The position numbers and the translations under genes were made by a program. A stretch of DNA of 64,000 bases from Streptomyces albireticuli (GTDB taxonomy: Bacteria > Actinomycetota > Actinomycetes > Streptomycetales > Streptomycetaceae): NCBI RefSeq assembly GCF_021228125.1, contig NZ_JAJQQS010000007.1:62001-126000 (forward strand), read 5' to 3'. The notes beneath the pieces were generated by a model that saw only the letters and a program-made list of their open reading frames with translations, made no database searches and was not told where the DNA came from. Position 1 is the stretch's first letter. Each line of letters opens with the position of its first letter. Shown piece by piece: positions 54,528-62,751 of this stretch.

Positions 54528-55870
54528 CCGTCACCGCCCTTGCGGGTCGCTCCGGTGACCGGGTCCCGGGTAGAAGGGACGTTTCCGCTGGGCAGAATTA
54601 TGCATTCCGTGAGCGTCGCGCCCGTGCCGCTCCCGGCGGTGACGGAGGGGTGCCAGCCGTGCCGGTCGAGCGCCTCCACGAGCGCCCCGACCATGCGGGG
54701 GTCGAACTGGGTGCCGGCGCAGCGGTCGAGCTCGGCGAGGGCGGCCGGGACCGGGCGGGCCCGGCTGTAACTACGGGTGGAGGTCATGGCGTCGAACGCG
54801 TCGGCGACGGCCACGATCCGGGCGAACAACGGGATCTGACGCCCTCTCAGACCGTAGGGGTAGCCGCTGCCGTCCAGCCGTTCGTGGTGGTGCAGGATGG
54901 CCGCGCGCGCCTCGTCCAGGAAGCCGATGCCGCGCACCATCTCGTGCCCGTACTCGGGATGGAGCTGGATCACGCGCCGCTCCTCCGGGGTGAGCGGGCC
55001 CTCCTTGCGCAACAGCCGGGTGGGGACGCCGAGTTTGCCGACGTCGTGCAGGATGCCCGCGAAGCGCAGCGCCTCCAGCCGCTCCCCGGCCATGCCGAGC
55101 TCGCGGGCGATCAGCACGGAGGCGCGGCCCACGCGCTCGCTGTGGCCGCGGGTGTAGCGGTCCTTGAGGTCGACGGCCTGCACCAGGGCGCGGATGGTGG
55201 CCTGGTGGGAGGCGCGCTCGCGTTCGTAGCGGTCCAGGAACCAGGAGGAGACGGAGACCGGCAGCAGGACGAGGAGCGCGGCGGGCGGCCCGTAGACGCT
55301 GCGCCAGAGGACGGCCGTCATCAGTCCCGTCGGCCCGGAGACCAGCACCGGCAGCAGCGGGCCGGGCAGCAGGCCGCGCCACGCGGCGCGCGGGGTCCGG
55401 CGCTCGGCGGTGACGTGGATCGCGCCGTCGAGGGCCGCGGAGACGAGCGAGAAGGCGAGCGCGGCGGCGAGGGCGGGCGGCAGGGCGGCGGGGAAGCCGC
55501 CGGGGCGGCCGGGGCCGGGCGCGGCGAGGCCGAAGACGTAGGAGGCGGCGCAGGCGGCGAGGGAGAGCTGGGCGGCGTGCCACAGCCGGCGCACGCCCGC
55601 CGGGCGCTGCTCGACCCGCCCGGCGAGCGCGCCGGGCACGGCGACCAGGCCCGCGGCCGCGGGCGGCAGCAGAAAGGCCCCGGCGAGCAGCACGGGGAGC
55701 GTCAGGGTGCGGCGCGGCAGCCGCTCGCAGGCCGCGCAGACGGCGGCGAGCAGGGCGACCGCGGACCAGGGGACGTCCGCCGCGGCCGGTGCCGCGGGGG
55801 CGACGCAGAGGGCGGCGGCCAGGACGGCGCAGGCGATGCACGCGCGCGCCGTCGCCGGAAGTGCCCTCAT
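54524..55870 (-). CDS. membrane-bound HD-GYP domain protein
   Basis: 448 residues. An N-terminal membrane region of about 200 residues is followed by an HD-GYP domain with ILHDVGKLG, HHHERLDGSGYP and VADAFDAMTSTRSY, so the metal ligands are present. HD-GYP enzymes degrade cyclic dinucleotides, typically c-di-GMP, which controls development in Streptomyces. From memory, S. coelicolor has very few such genes and one lies next to rsrA. Confidence 0.9.
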   Translation of the reverse strand: MRALPATARACIACAVLAAALCVAPAAPAAADVPWSAVALLAAVCAACERLPRRTLTLPVLLAGAFLLPPAAAGLVAVPGALAGRVEQRPAGVRRLWHAAQLSLAACAASYVFGLAAPGPGRPGGFPAALPPALAAALAFSLVSAALDGAIHVTAERRTPRAAWRGLLPGPLLPVLVSGPTGLMTAVLWRSVYGPPAALLVLLPVSVSSWFLDRYERERASHQATIRALVQAVDLKDRYTRGHSERVGRASVLIARELGMAGERLEALRFAGILHDVGKLGVPTRLLRKEGPLTPEERRVIQLHPEYGHEMVRGIGFLDEARAAILHHHERLDGSGYPYGLRGRQIPLFARIVAVADAFDAMTSTRSYSRARPVPAALAELDRCAGTQFDPRMVGALVEALDRHGWHPSVTAGSGTGATLTECIILPSGNVPSTRDPVTGATRKGGDG

Positions 55871-56096
55871 CGCGCGACCTCCCCGTCCCGTCGGGTGCCG
55901 ACAAGCTTGCCGTCAGGATGGGGAGAATAGGCTCAGGAAAGGCCCGGGAACGGCGCATTCGGGTATTACCCCGCCCGAGACGTGCGGATGCACACCTTCG
56001 GGTGATGTTCCTCGGGGAGGGCGTTTGGCGGGACTCCCACGAGGTGGCCCGGGACTCCCGCGAGGTGGCCCGGGCGGCCCGCGCCGGGGCGCGGGC

Positions 56097-56432
56097 TCAG
56101 TCCTGGGCGACCGGGGAGCCGGCGGCCTTCTCCGCCGCCCGCGCCTCGGCCACGACGTCCTGCTCGGGCACCGACTGGCCGGACCGGATCAGCTCGATCC
56201 GGCCCATGACCTTGGAGCGGAGGTCGGCGGGGACGTCGTCATGGCCGCAGCAGCGCTTGACGAGCTTCTTCACCGCCTGCTCCAGCCCGTACTTCTCCAG
56301 GCACGGGGAGCACTCGTCGATGTGCACCTCGAACTTGGCGCAGTCGCCGTCGGGCATCTCGTGGTCGAGGAACTCGTAAAGATGATCGAGGACTTCAGAG
56401 CAGTCCGTGTCGTGCGGCTCTCCGCAGCTCAT
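56097..56432 (-). CDS. rsrA: zinc-binding anti-sigma factor RsrA
   Basis: 111 residues. The ZAS motif is complete: Cys11 in DTDCSEV, then His37 and Cys41/Cys44 in [14 protein letters not shown]. Two more Cys occur in VKRCCGHDD. RsrA holds SigR until disulfide stress forms a bond between the zinc-site cysteines. The start ATG overlaps the sigR stop by four bases. Confidence 0.96.
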   Translation of the reverse strand: MSCGEPHDTDCSEVLDHLYEFLDHEMPDGDCAKFEVHIDECSPCLEKYGLEQAVKKLVKRCCGHDDVPADLRSKVMGRIELIRSGQSVPEQDVVAEARAAEKAAGSPVAQD

Positions 56433-57109
56433 GAGTCCGAGCCTTTCCGATTGTGCGACCCGTCGGAACCATGCGGCACGGGTGCCGTACCGGCCGGGAC
56501 CAGACCGCGCTCGCGGGCGTAGTCCTCCAGCATGCCGCGCAGCTGGCGGCGGCCACGGTGCAGCCGGGACATGACCGTGCCGATGGGGGTACCCATGATG
56601 TCCGCGATCTCCTTGTAGGCAAAGCCCTCCACGTCCGCGAGATAGACCGCTATGCGGAATTCCTCGGGGATGGCCTGAAGGGCCTCCTTGACATCGGAGT
56701 CGGGCAGGTGGTCCAGAGCCTGGGACTCGGCGGAGCGCAGACCGGTCGACATATGCGACTCGGCGCGCGCCAGCTGCCAGTCCTCGATCTCCTCCGACGC
56801 GCTGCGCAGCGGCTCGCGCTGCTTCTTGCGGTAGGAGTTGATGAAGGTGTTGGTCAGGATGCGGTACAGCCACGCCTTGAGGTTGGTGCCGTCGCGGAAC
56901 TGGTGGAAGGACGCGTACGCCTTTGCGTAGGTCTCCTGGACCAGGTCCTCGGCGTCGGCGGGATTGCGCGTCATCCGCAGGGCGGCCGAGTACATCTGGT
57001 CGAGGAAGGTGAGCGCGTCCCGCTCGAAACGGGCGTTGCGCTCGGCGGCGCTCTCGGCACCGGCGGCGCTGTCCTTGGTCCCCTCGTCGGTCCCGGTGAC
57101 CGGACCCAC
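56429..57109 (-). CDS. sigR: ECF sigma factor SigR (disulfide stress)
   Basis: 226 residues from the GTG at 57109. Region 2 reads [20 protein letters not shown] and [20 protein letters not shown]; region 4 has [21 protein letters not shown]. It directs genes for thioredoxin, mycothiol and protease systems. An in-frame ATG at 57274 ([10 protein letters not shown]) would add exactly 55 residues, the size of the short-lived long form SigR' known from S. coelicolor. A matching SigR-type promoter lies upstream of it. Confidence 0.96.
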   Translation of the reverse strand: MGPVTGTDEGTKDSAAGAESAAERNARFERDALTFLDQMYSAALRMTRNPADAEDLVQETYAKAYASFHQFRDGTNLKAWLYRILTNTFINSYRKKQREPLRSASEEIEDWQLARAESHMSTGLRSAESQALDHLPDSDVKEALQAIPEEFRIAVYLADVEGFAYKEIADIMGTPIGTVMSRLHRGRRQLRGMLEDYARERGLVPAGTAPVPHGSDGSHNRKGSDS

Positions 57110-57356
57110 CTCCTCCAACACCCTGGCGGAACCGGAAACGGATCCGCTCGAATCGGAGAATAGACGACGATCCCGCCCGTCCGCCGCTCCAGCAGGGGCG
57201 GGCTGCGCCACATGCAGCGCGGACCATCCCAGGTCAGCCTGCTGCGGGCGGGACAGGCATGCGATCGAACCCATGCGGCGAGCTCCCATTCCTCTGTCGT
57301 GCCGTTGCGCTCCGGCGGGACGCCGGTATCCAGCGGGTCTGTCGTGACGATGTACA

Positions 57357-57383
57357 CAACAGCCAAGGGTCACGACGCATTCC
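57357..57383 (-). promoter_or_regulatory. SigR-dependent promoter for the long sigR form
   Basis: On the reverse strand GGGAAT, 18 bases, GTTG. This equals the SigR consensus GGAAT-N18/19-GTT. Transcription would begin about 75 bases upstream of the ATG at 57274, so it would produce the SigR' form and give positive autoregulation. Confidence 0.85.
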
Positions 57384-57432
57384 CGGACGCGCGCATCCGG
57401 CCGAACGGGTGCCCGGGGAAATACCGGAGGGA

Positions 57433-58059
57433 TTACTTCCGGATTTCGCCGAGCCAGTCGGCGACGGCCCGTGTGATCACTTCCAGCGCCTCCTTCCCGC
57501 CGGTGGCGGCCTTCTTGGGCACCGCGAAGCCGTGGTCCGCGTCGGGTACGGGCACGAGCGCGGTGCCCGGCGGGAACTCCCCGGGCCGGCCGAAGGGGTC
57601 CTTGGCGCCCTGCACGACGAGTGTGGGCAGCCCGGTGCCGGTCAGCTCGTCCGCCCTCGACTTCTCCGGCTTGCCCGGCGGGTGCAGCGGAAAGCTCAGC
57701 GCGAGGACGGCGGCGGCGCCGAGCTCCGCCGAGGTCCGGCAGGCGACCCGGGCGCCGGCGCTGCGGCCGCCCGCGACGACGGGCAGGCCGGGCGCGGCCA
57801 GCGCGGGCCACAGGGCGGTCCAGGCGGTGTCCAGCGTCTTCGGCGCGGGGGCGACCTTGCGGCCGGCGACGCGCCAGGGCTGTTCGACGAGGGCGACGGT
57901 GACGTGGTGGGCGGGCAGCGCGGCGGCGAGGGCCTGGAGGTCGCGGGCCTCGACGCCGCCGCCGGCGCCGTGGCCGAGGGCGAGGGTCAGGCGGGGCCTG
58001 GGGGCGCGGTACCAGTGGATACGGGCGTCACCGGCGGGGGTGGGAACGATGTCGATCAC
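57433..58059 (-). CDS. alpha/beta hydrolase, dienelactone-hydrolase-like
   Basis: 208 residues. The nucleophile elbow is GGRSAGARV (GxSxG), the acid is likely in GAKDPFG and the His in [18 protein letters not shown] forms the oxyanion part. It resembles the KAT8/Tex30-like hydrolase group; substrate unknown. A composite repeat copy ends only a few bases upstream of the GTG at 58059. Confidence 0.82.
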   Translation of the reverse strand: MIDIVPTPAGDARIHWYRAPRPRLTLALGHGAGGGVEARDLQALAAALPAHHVTVALVEQPWRVAGRKVAPAPKTLDTAWTALWPALAAPGLPVVAGGRSAGARVACRTSAELGAAAVLALSFPLHPPGKPEKSRADELTGTGLPTLVVQGAKDPFGRPGEFPPGTALVPVPDADHGFAVPKKAATGGKEALEVITRAVADWLGEIRK

Positions 58060-58067
58060 GGGCGCCA

Positions 58068-58344
58068 GCTTTCCCCACCCCGCCCCTTCCCGATACCGGG
58101 GGCACGCCCCCGGGCCCCTTTCCGCGCTACCGCGCGGTGGCCTCAAAGGCCGGGCGGGCTGGGCTTCCCCTGTCCGAGGCCGGCTTTCCCTCGCGCCCGG
58201 GGCAGCTTTCCCGCCCCGTTCCGGGCAAGCGTTTCAGCCCGTCCGGCGCTTGAGGACACCGCGCGGTAGCGCGGGAAGGGGGCCCGGGGGGGGGCTTGCC
58301 CTCCGGTTACGGGAAGGGGCGGGGTGGGGTGGGGCGGGGTGGGG
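58068..58344. repeat. composite intergenic repeat, copy H (inverted pair)
   Basis: Two opposed copies with CTCAAAGGCCGGGCGGGCTG near 58142 and CAGCCCGTCCGGCGCTTGAGG near 58233, plus the CCGCGCGGTAGCGCGG and GGAAGGGGCGGGG blocks. It fills the 300-bp gap between two left-pointing genes. Confidence 0.8.
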
Positions 58345-58359
58345 CGGGACGGGGAAAAG

Positions 58360-59178
58360 TCAGAACAGCGTCCCCTCCTCCGGCGCCTCCAGTTCCGTCA
58401 GGAGTTCCGGCCCGTTCCTGCGGACGTCGCTGACCGCCGTGGCGACCGGGTACGCCCGGACCGACCGAGCGGGCGGCGCCGTCATAAGAGACCGCACGAC
58501 ATCCCCCGGCGTCGACGGATCCAGCCACTCCCCCCACCGTTCCCCCGGCAGCACCAGCGGCATCCGCGGATGGATCTCCGCCAGGGACCGCGGCGCCCCC
58601 TCCAGGGCCCCGCCGGAGGCGAACGGCTCCCGTTCCGCCTCCGTGGTGATCACCGAGCAGGTCACCCACCACGCCCGGGGGTCGTCGCCCGGCAGCGCCG
58701 GGTCCCGCCAGAACTCGTACAGCCCCGCCATCGCCATGACCGAACCGTCCACCGGAGTGACGAAGTAGGGCTGCTTACGAGCGCGCTTGCGCCGGCCCTG
58801 TTCCTCCAGTTCGCGCTCCGCCGCGCCGGTGACCCACTCGTAGTAGCCGTCGGCGGGTATCAGGCAGCGGCGTGACGCGAAGGCGTCCCGGAAGGACGGC
58901 TTCTCGTGCACGGTCTCGGCCCGTGCGTTGATCATCTTCGCCGCGCCCTCCGGCGATTTCGCCCACGAGGGAACCAATCCCCACCTCAGTGAGCGCAGCT
59001 GGCGAACCGGACCCCGGTCCCTGGCGTCTTTCAGAGGACGCTCGAGAACAACGTGGACACTCTTCGTGGGTGCCACGTTCCAGTCGGGAGCGAGCGTCTC
59101 CGTCGGTTCCCACTTCTCGACCCCGAAGAACCCCACGAGATCCTCGGGACTCCGGCCCGCCGCATATCGACCACACAT
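58360..59178 (-). CDS. SOS-response-associated peptidase (SRAP, HMCES/YedK type)
   Basis: 272 residues. The catalytic Cys2 in MCGRYA is freed when the Met is removed; WNVAPT, WGLVPSWA, NARAETV and IHPRMPLVL complete the family pattern. Such proteins link covalently to abasic sites in single-stranded DNA. The gene start is fixed by the need for Cys at position 2: ATG 59178. Divergent from an M50-type protease gene. Confidence 0.94.
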   Translation of the reverse strand: MCGRYAAGRSPEDLVGFFGVEKWEPTETLAPDWNVAPTKSVHVVLERPLKDARDRGPVRQLRSLRWGLVPSWAKSPEGAAKMINARAETVHEKPSFRDAFASRRCLIPADGYYEWVTGAAERELEEQGRRKRARKQPYFVTPVDGSVMAMAGLYEFWRDPALPGDDPRAWWVTCSVITTEAEREPFASGGALEGAPRSLAEIHPRMPLVLPGERWGEWLDPSTPGDVVRSLMTAPPARSVRAYPVATAVSDVRRNGPELLTELEAPEEGTLF

Positions 59179-59219
59179 GATCGCCACCCTGCCACGGACC
59201 CACCAGGAGCCGCGCACAA

Positions 59220-59933
59220 ATGGACAGCACCCACTCCACCGACCTCTGGGACCGTGTCTTCGCGACCCAGCCCGACCCCGACCTGTGGCTGGTGGTCGTC
59301 ACGGGGGTCGTGGCCCTGGCGGCGGTCGTCCCGCGCGGTGTCTGGCTGGTCACCCGTAACGCCATCACCATCGCCCACGAGGGCGGCCACGGCCTGACGG
59401 CCCTGCTGAGCGGGCGCAGGCTGGACGGCATCCGGTTGCACTCCGACACCTCGGGACTCACCGTCTCCCGGGGCAAACCGACCGGTATCGGGATGATCCT
59501 CACCGCCGCGGCCGGCTATCCCGCCGCGTCGCTGCTCGGTCTCGCCGGTGCCTGGCTGCTCGCGGCCGGCCACATCACGGCGCTGCTGTGGGGTGCGACG
59601 GCGCTGCTCGCCGCGCTCCTGGTGATGGTCCGCAACGCCTTCGGCCTGCTGACGGTCGTGGTCACCGGGGCCGCGTTCGTGCTGGTCTCCTGGCTGACCG
59701 GCCCGGCCGTGCAGGCCCTGTTCGCCTACGGGGTCGTCTGGTTCCTGCTGTTCGGCGGGGTCCGGCCGGCCTTCGAGCTCCAGCGCAGGCGGCGCCTCGG
59801 CGGCGCGGCGGACTCCGACGCCGACCAGCTCGCGCGGCTCACCCATCTGCCCGCCGTGGTCTGGCTGGGCTTCTTCCACCTCGTCTCGCTGTGCGCGCTG
59901 ACCGGAGGCGGGCGCTGGCTGCTCGGACTGTGA
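59220..59933 (+). CDS. M50-family membrane metalloprotease
   Basis: 237 residues, about six helices. The zinc site is IAHEGGHGLTALL (HExxH). The second Asp ligand typical for site-2 proteases is not clearly seen. It matches the M50B-like proteins often next to aroA in Streptomyces. The start ATG at 59220 is 42 bp from the divergent SRAP gene. Confidence 0.86.
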   Translation: MDSTHSTDLWDRVFATQPDPDLWLVVVTGVVALAAVVPRGVWLVTRNAITIAHEGGHGLTALLSGRRLDGIRLHSDTSGLTVSRGKPTGIGMILTAAAGYPAASLLGLAGAWLLAAGHITALLWGATALLAALLVMVRNAFGLLTVVVTGAAFVLVSWLTGPAVQALFAYGVVWFLLFGGVRPAFELQRRRRLGGAADSDADQLARLTHLPAVVWLGFFHLVSLCALTGGGRWLLGL

Positions 59934-59960
59934 CCCGGTACGAGCCACTAAGGTGAAGGC

Positions 59961-61322
59961 ATGACCGAGAGCAGCACGCATACCGATCTCTGGCCCGCCC
60001 CCCTCGCCACGGGGGCGGTCGACGCGACCGTCACCGTGCCCGGTTCGAAATCGGTCACCAACCGCGCCCTCGTCCTGGCCGCGCTCGCCGCCGAGCCGGG
60101 CTGGGTGCGCCGGCCGCTGCGCTCCCGCGACACGCTGCTGATGGCCGAGGCCCTGCGCGCCATGGGCGTCGGCATCGAGGAGACGGTGTCCTCCAGCAGC
60201 GCCGCGGGCGCCGGCGAGGGCGAGGCGTGGCGGGTCATCCCGGCCCGGCTGCGCGGCCCGGCCACCGTGGACGTCGGCAACGCCGGCACGGTCATGCGCT
60301 TCCTGCCGCCCGTCGCCGCGCTGGCCGACGGCCCCATCCGCTTCGACGGCGACCCGCGCAGCTACGAGCGCCCGCTGCACGGCGTGATCGACGCGCTGCG
60401 CGCCCTGGGCGCCCGTATCGACGACAACGACCGCGGCGCCCTGCCGCTGACCGTGCACGGCGCCGGGGCGCTGGACGGCGGCCCGGTGGAGATCGACGCC
60501 TCCTCGTCCTCCCAGTTCGTCAGCGCGCTGCTGCTCTCCGGCCCGCGCTTCAACCAGGGCGTCGAGGTCCGGCACGTCGGTGCCGTCCTGCCGTCCATGC
60601 CGCACATCCGGATGACCGTGGACATGCTGCGGATGGCCGGCGCGCAGGTCGACACCCCGGAGTCCGGCGGCGAGCCGAACGTCTGGCGGGTCTCCCCCAG
60701 CGCCCTGCTCGGCCGGGACATCGTCGTGGAGCCCGACCTGTCCAACGCCGCGCCGTTCCTGGCCGCGGCCCTGGTCACCGGCGGCCGGGTCACCATCCCG
60801 GACTGGCCCGAGCACACCACGCAGCCCGGCGACGCGCTGCGCGACATCTTCACCGCCATGGGCGGCAGCTGTGAGCTGTCCGAGGCGGGCCTGACCTTCA
60901 CCGGCACCGGCCGGATCACCGGCATCGACGCCGATCTGCACGAGGTCGGCGAGCTCACCCCGGTGATCGCCGCGGTCGCCGCGCTCGCCGACTCCGAGTC
61001 CGTCCTGCGCGGCATCGCCCACCTGCGACTGCACGAGACGGACCGGCTGGCCGCGCTGGCCAAGGAGATCAACGAGCTGGGCGGCGACGTCGTCGAGACG
61101 GCGGACGGGCTGCGCATCCGCCCGCGCGCCCTGCACGGCGGGGTCTTCCACACCTACGAGGACCACCGGCTGGCCACCGCCGCCGCGGTCATCGGCCTGG
61201 CTGTCGACGGCGTCCAGGTGGAGAACGTCGCCACCACCGCCAAGACCCTGCCCGACTTCCCGGAGCTGTGGACCGGGATGCTGGGGCCCGTCGCGGGGGC
61301 GACGACGGTGTCGAGAGCCTGA
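59961..61322 (+). CDS. aroA: 3-phosphoshikimate 1-carboxyvinyltransferase (EPSP synthase)
   Basis: 453 residues. Family blocks are [49 protein letters not shown] and [19 protein letters not shown]. It joins shikimate-3-P and PEP in the aromatic amino acid pathway. Short gap (27 bp) to the preceding M50 gene and 16 bp to rsgA suggest an operon. Confidence 0.97.
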   Translation: MTESSTHTDLWPAPLATGAVDATVTVPGSKSVTNRALVLAALAAEPGWVRRPLRSRDTLLMAEALRAMGVGIEETVSSSSAAGAGEGEAWRVIPARLRGPATVDVGNAGTVMRFLPPVAALADGPIRFDGDPRSYERPLHGVIDALRALGARIDDNDRGALPLTVHGAGALDGGPVEIDASSSSQFVSALLLSGPRFNQGVEVRHVGAVLPSMPHIRMTVDMLRMAGAQVDTPESGGEPNVWRVSPSALLGRDIVVEPDLSNAAPFLAAALVTGGRVTIPDWPEHTTQPGDALRDIFTAMGGSCELSEAGLTFTGTGRITGIDADLHEVGELTPVIAAVAALADSESVLRGIAHLRLHETDRLAALAKEINELGGDVVETADGLRIRPRALHGGVFHTYEDHRLATAAAVIGLAVDGVQVENVATTAKTLPDFPELWTGMLGPVAGATTVSRA

Positions 61323-61338
61323 GAGAACGAAGAGCACC

Positions 61339-62343
61339 ATGCGCCGCTACGGCAAGAACCCCGACGAGGACGACGTCCGCGTCCGCCCCAACCGCAAGGG
61401 CAACCGCCCCCGCACCAACATCCGCCCCAAGCACGAGGACGCCGCCGAGGGCTTCGTCCTCACCGTGGACCGCGGCCGGCTGCACGTCCTCGTCGAGGAC
61501 CGCACCATCGTGGCGATGAAGGCGCGCGAGCTGGGCCGCAAGGGCGCCGTCGTCGGTGACCGGGTCGCCGTCGTGGGCGACCTGAGCGGCGCGAAGGACA
61601 CCCTGGCGCGGATCGTCCGGGTCGAGGGGCGCTCCTCCGTGCTGCGCCGCACGGCCGACGACGACGACCCCTACGAGCGGGTCGTCGTCGCCAACGCCGA
61701 CCAGCTGGCGATCGTCACCGCGCTGGCCGACCCCGAGCCGCGCCCCCGGCTGATCGACCGCTGTCTGGTCGCGGCCTACGACGCCGGCCTGGAGCCGCTG
61801 CTCGTGCTGACCAAGTCCGACCTGGCCTCGGCGGACAAGCTCCTGGAGTCGTACGGGACGCTCGGGGTGCGCCATGTGGTGACCAGCCGGGAGGAGCTGG
61901 CGGACGGCGGGGCCGCCGAGCGGGTCCGCGAGCAGCTGACGGGCCGGGTCACCGCCTTCGTCGGCCACTCCGGCGTCGGCAAGACCACCCTCGTCAACGC
62001 CCTCGTCGAACGGCAGCGGGCCACCGGGCACGTCAACGCGGTCACCGGCCGCGGCCGGCACACCACGACCTCGGCGCTGGCCCTGCCGCTGCCGGACGGC
62101 TCGGGCTGGGTCATCGACACCCCGGGCGTGCGCTCCTTCGGGCTGAACCACATCGATCCCTCGCGCGTCATCCACGCCTTCCCCGACCTGGAGCCGGGCA
62201 CCGAGGGCTGCCCGCGCGCGTGCAGCCACGACGAGCAGGACTGCGCCCTGGACCAGTGGGTGTCGGACGGCCACGCCGATCCGCAGCGGCTCTACTCCCT
62301 GCGACGGCTGCTCGCGACGCGGGAGCGGCGCGAAGGCGACTGA
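61339..62343 (+). CDS. rsgA: ribosome small-subunit-dependent GTPase A
   Basis: 334 residues. OB-fold in the first 120 residues, then a circularly permuted GTPase: TKSD (G4) before the P-loop GHSGVGKTTLVN, then DTPGVRSFGL. The C-terminal zinc site is CPRACSHDEQDCAL. It helps mature the 30S ribosomal subunit. Lies 16 bp after aroA. Confidence 0.96.
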   Translation: MRRYGKNPDEDDVRVRPNRKGNRPRTNIRPKHEDAAEGFVLTVDRGRLHVLVEDRTIVAMKARELGRKGAVVGDRVAVVGDLSGAKDTLARIVRVEGRSSVLRRTADDDDPYERVVVANADQLAIVTALADPEPRPRLIDRCLVAAYDAGLEPLLVLTKSDLASADKLLESYGTLGVRHVVTSREELADGGAAERVREQLTGRVTAFVGHSGVGKTTLVNALVERQRATGHVNAVTGRGRHTTTSALALPLPDGSGWVIDTPGVRSFGLNHIDPSRVIHAFPDLEPGTEGCPRACSHDEQDCALDQWVSDGHADPQRLYSLRRLLATRERREGD

Positions 62344-62427
62344 TCGCCTACGTTTGCGGGTGACCGTCAGCGGCAAGGGCAACAGCACCGGACGGACGGC
62401 GGTCACCGAGCAACGGGAGGCAATCTG

Positions 62428-62751
62428 ATGGCGTGGCTGCTGGTGGTGGTCGCCGGTCTGCTGGAAACCGGCTTCGCCGTCTGTCTCAAGCTCTCGCACG
62501 GCTTCACCCGGCTCTGGCCGACCATCGCCTTCGCCTGCTTCGCGCTGGGCAGCTTCGGTCTGCTGACGCTCTCCCTGAAGAAGCTCGACGTCGGCCCGGC
62601 CTACGCGGTGTGGACGGGCATCGGCGCGGCCGGCACCGCCCTCTACGGCATGGTCTTCCTCGGTGACCTGGTCTCCACCCTCAAGCTCGTCTCCATCGGT
62701 CTGGTGATCCTGGGGGTCATGGGGTTGCAGCTGTCGGGGTCGGCGCACTGA
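62428..62751 (+). CDS. sugE: SMR-family exporter, SugE/Gdx type
   Basis: 107 residues, four helices. The essential Glu is in AGLLETGFAV, and GPAYAVWTGIGAAG and LKLSHGFTRL are the SugE (guanidinium exporter) variants of the family. The leader contains an 8-bp stem GGTGACCG / CGGTCACC (62359-62366 with 62400-62407), enclosing 33 bases. CGGGAGG lies seven bases before the ATG. Its 3' end overlaps the converging ABC gene by 35 bp. Confidence 0.9.
   Translation: MAWLLVVVAGLLETGFAVCLKLSHGFTRLWPTIAFACFALGSFGLLTLSLKKLDVGPAYAVWTGIGAAGTALYGMVFLGDLVSTLKLVSIGLVILGVMGLQLSGSAH

Noticed and set aside
62390-62430. Guanidine-II or -III riboswitch before sugE
   Set aside because: ACGG tetranucleotides occur, but not as loops of two stems, and the conserved ykkC-III sequence around CAGGACAAGACGG is absent.
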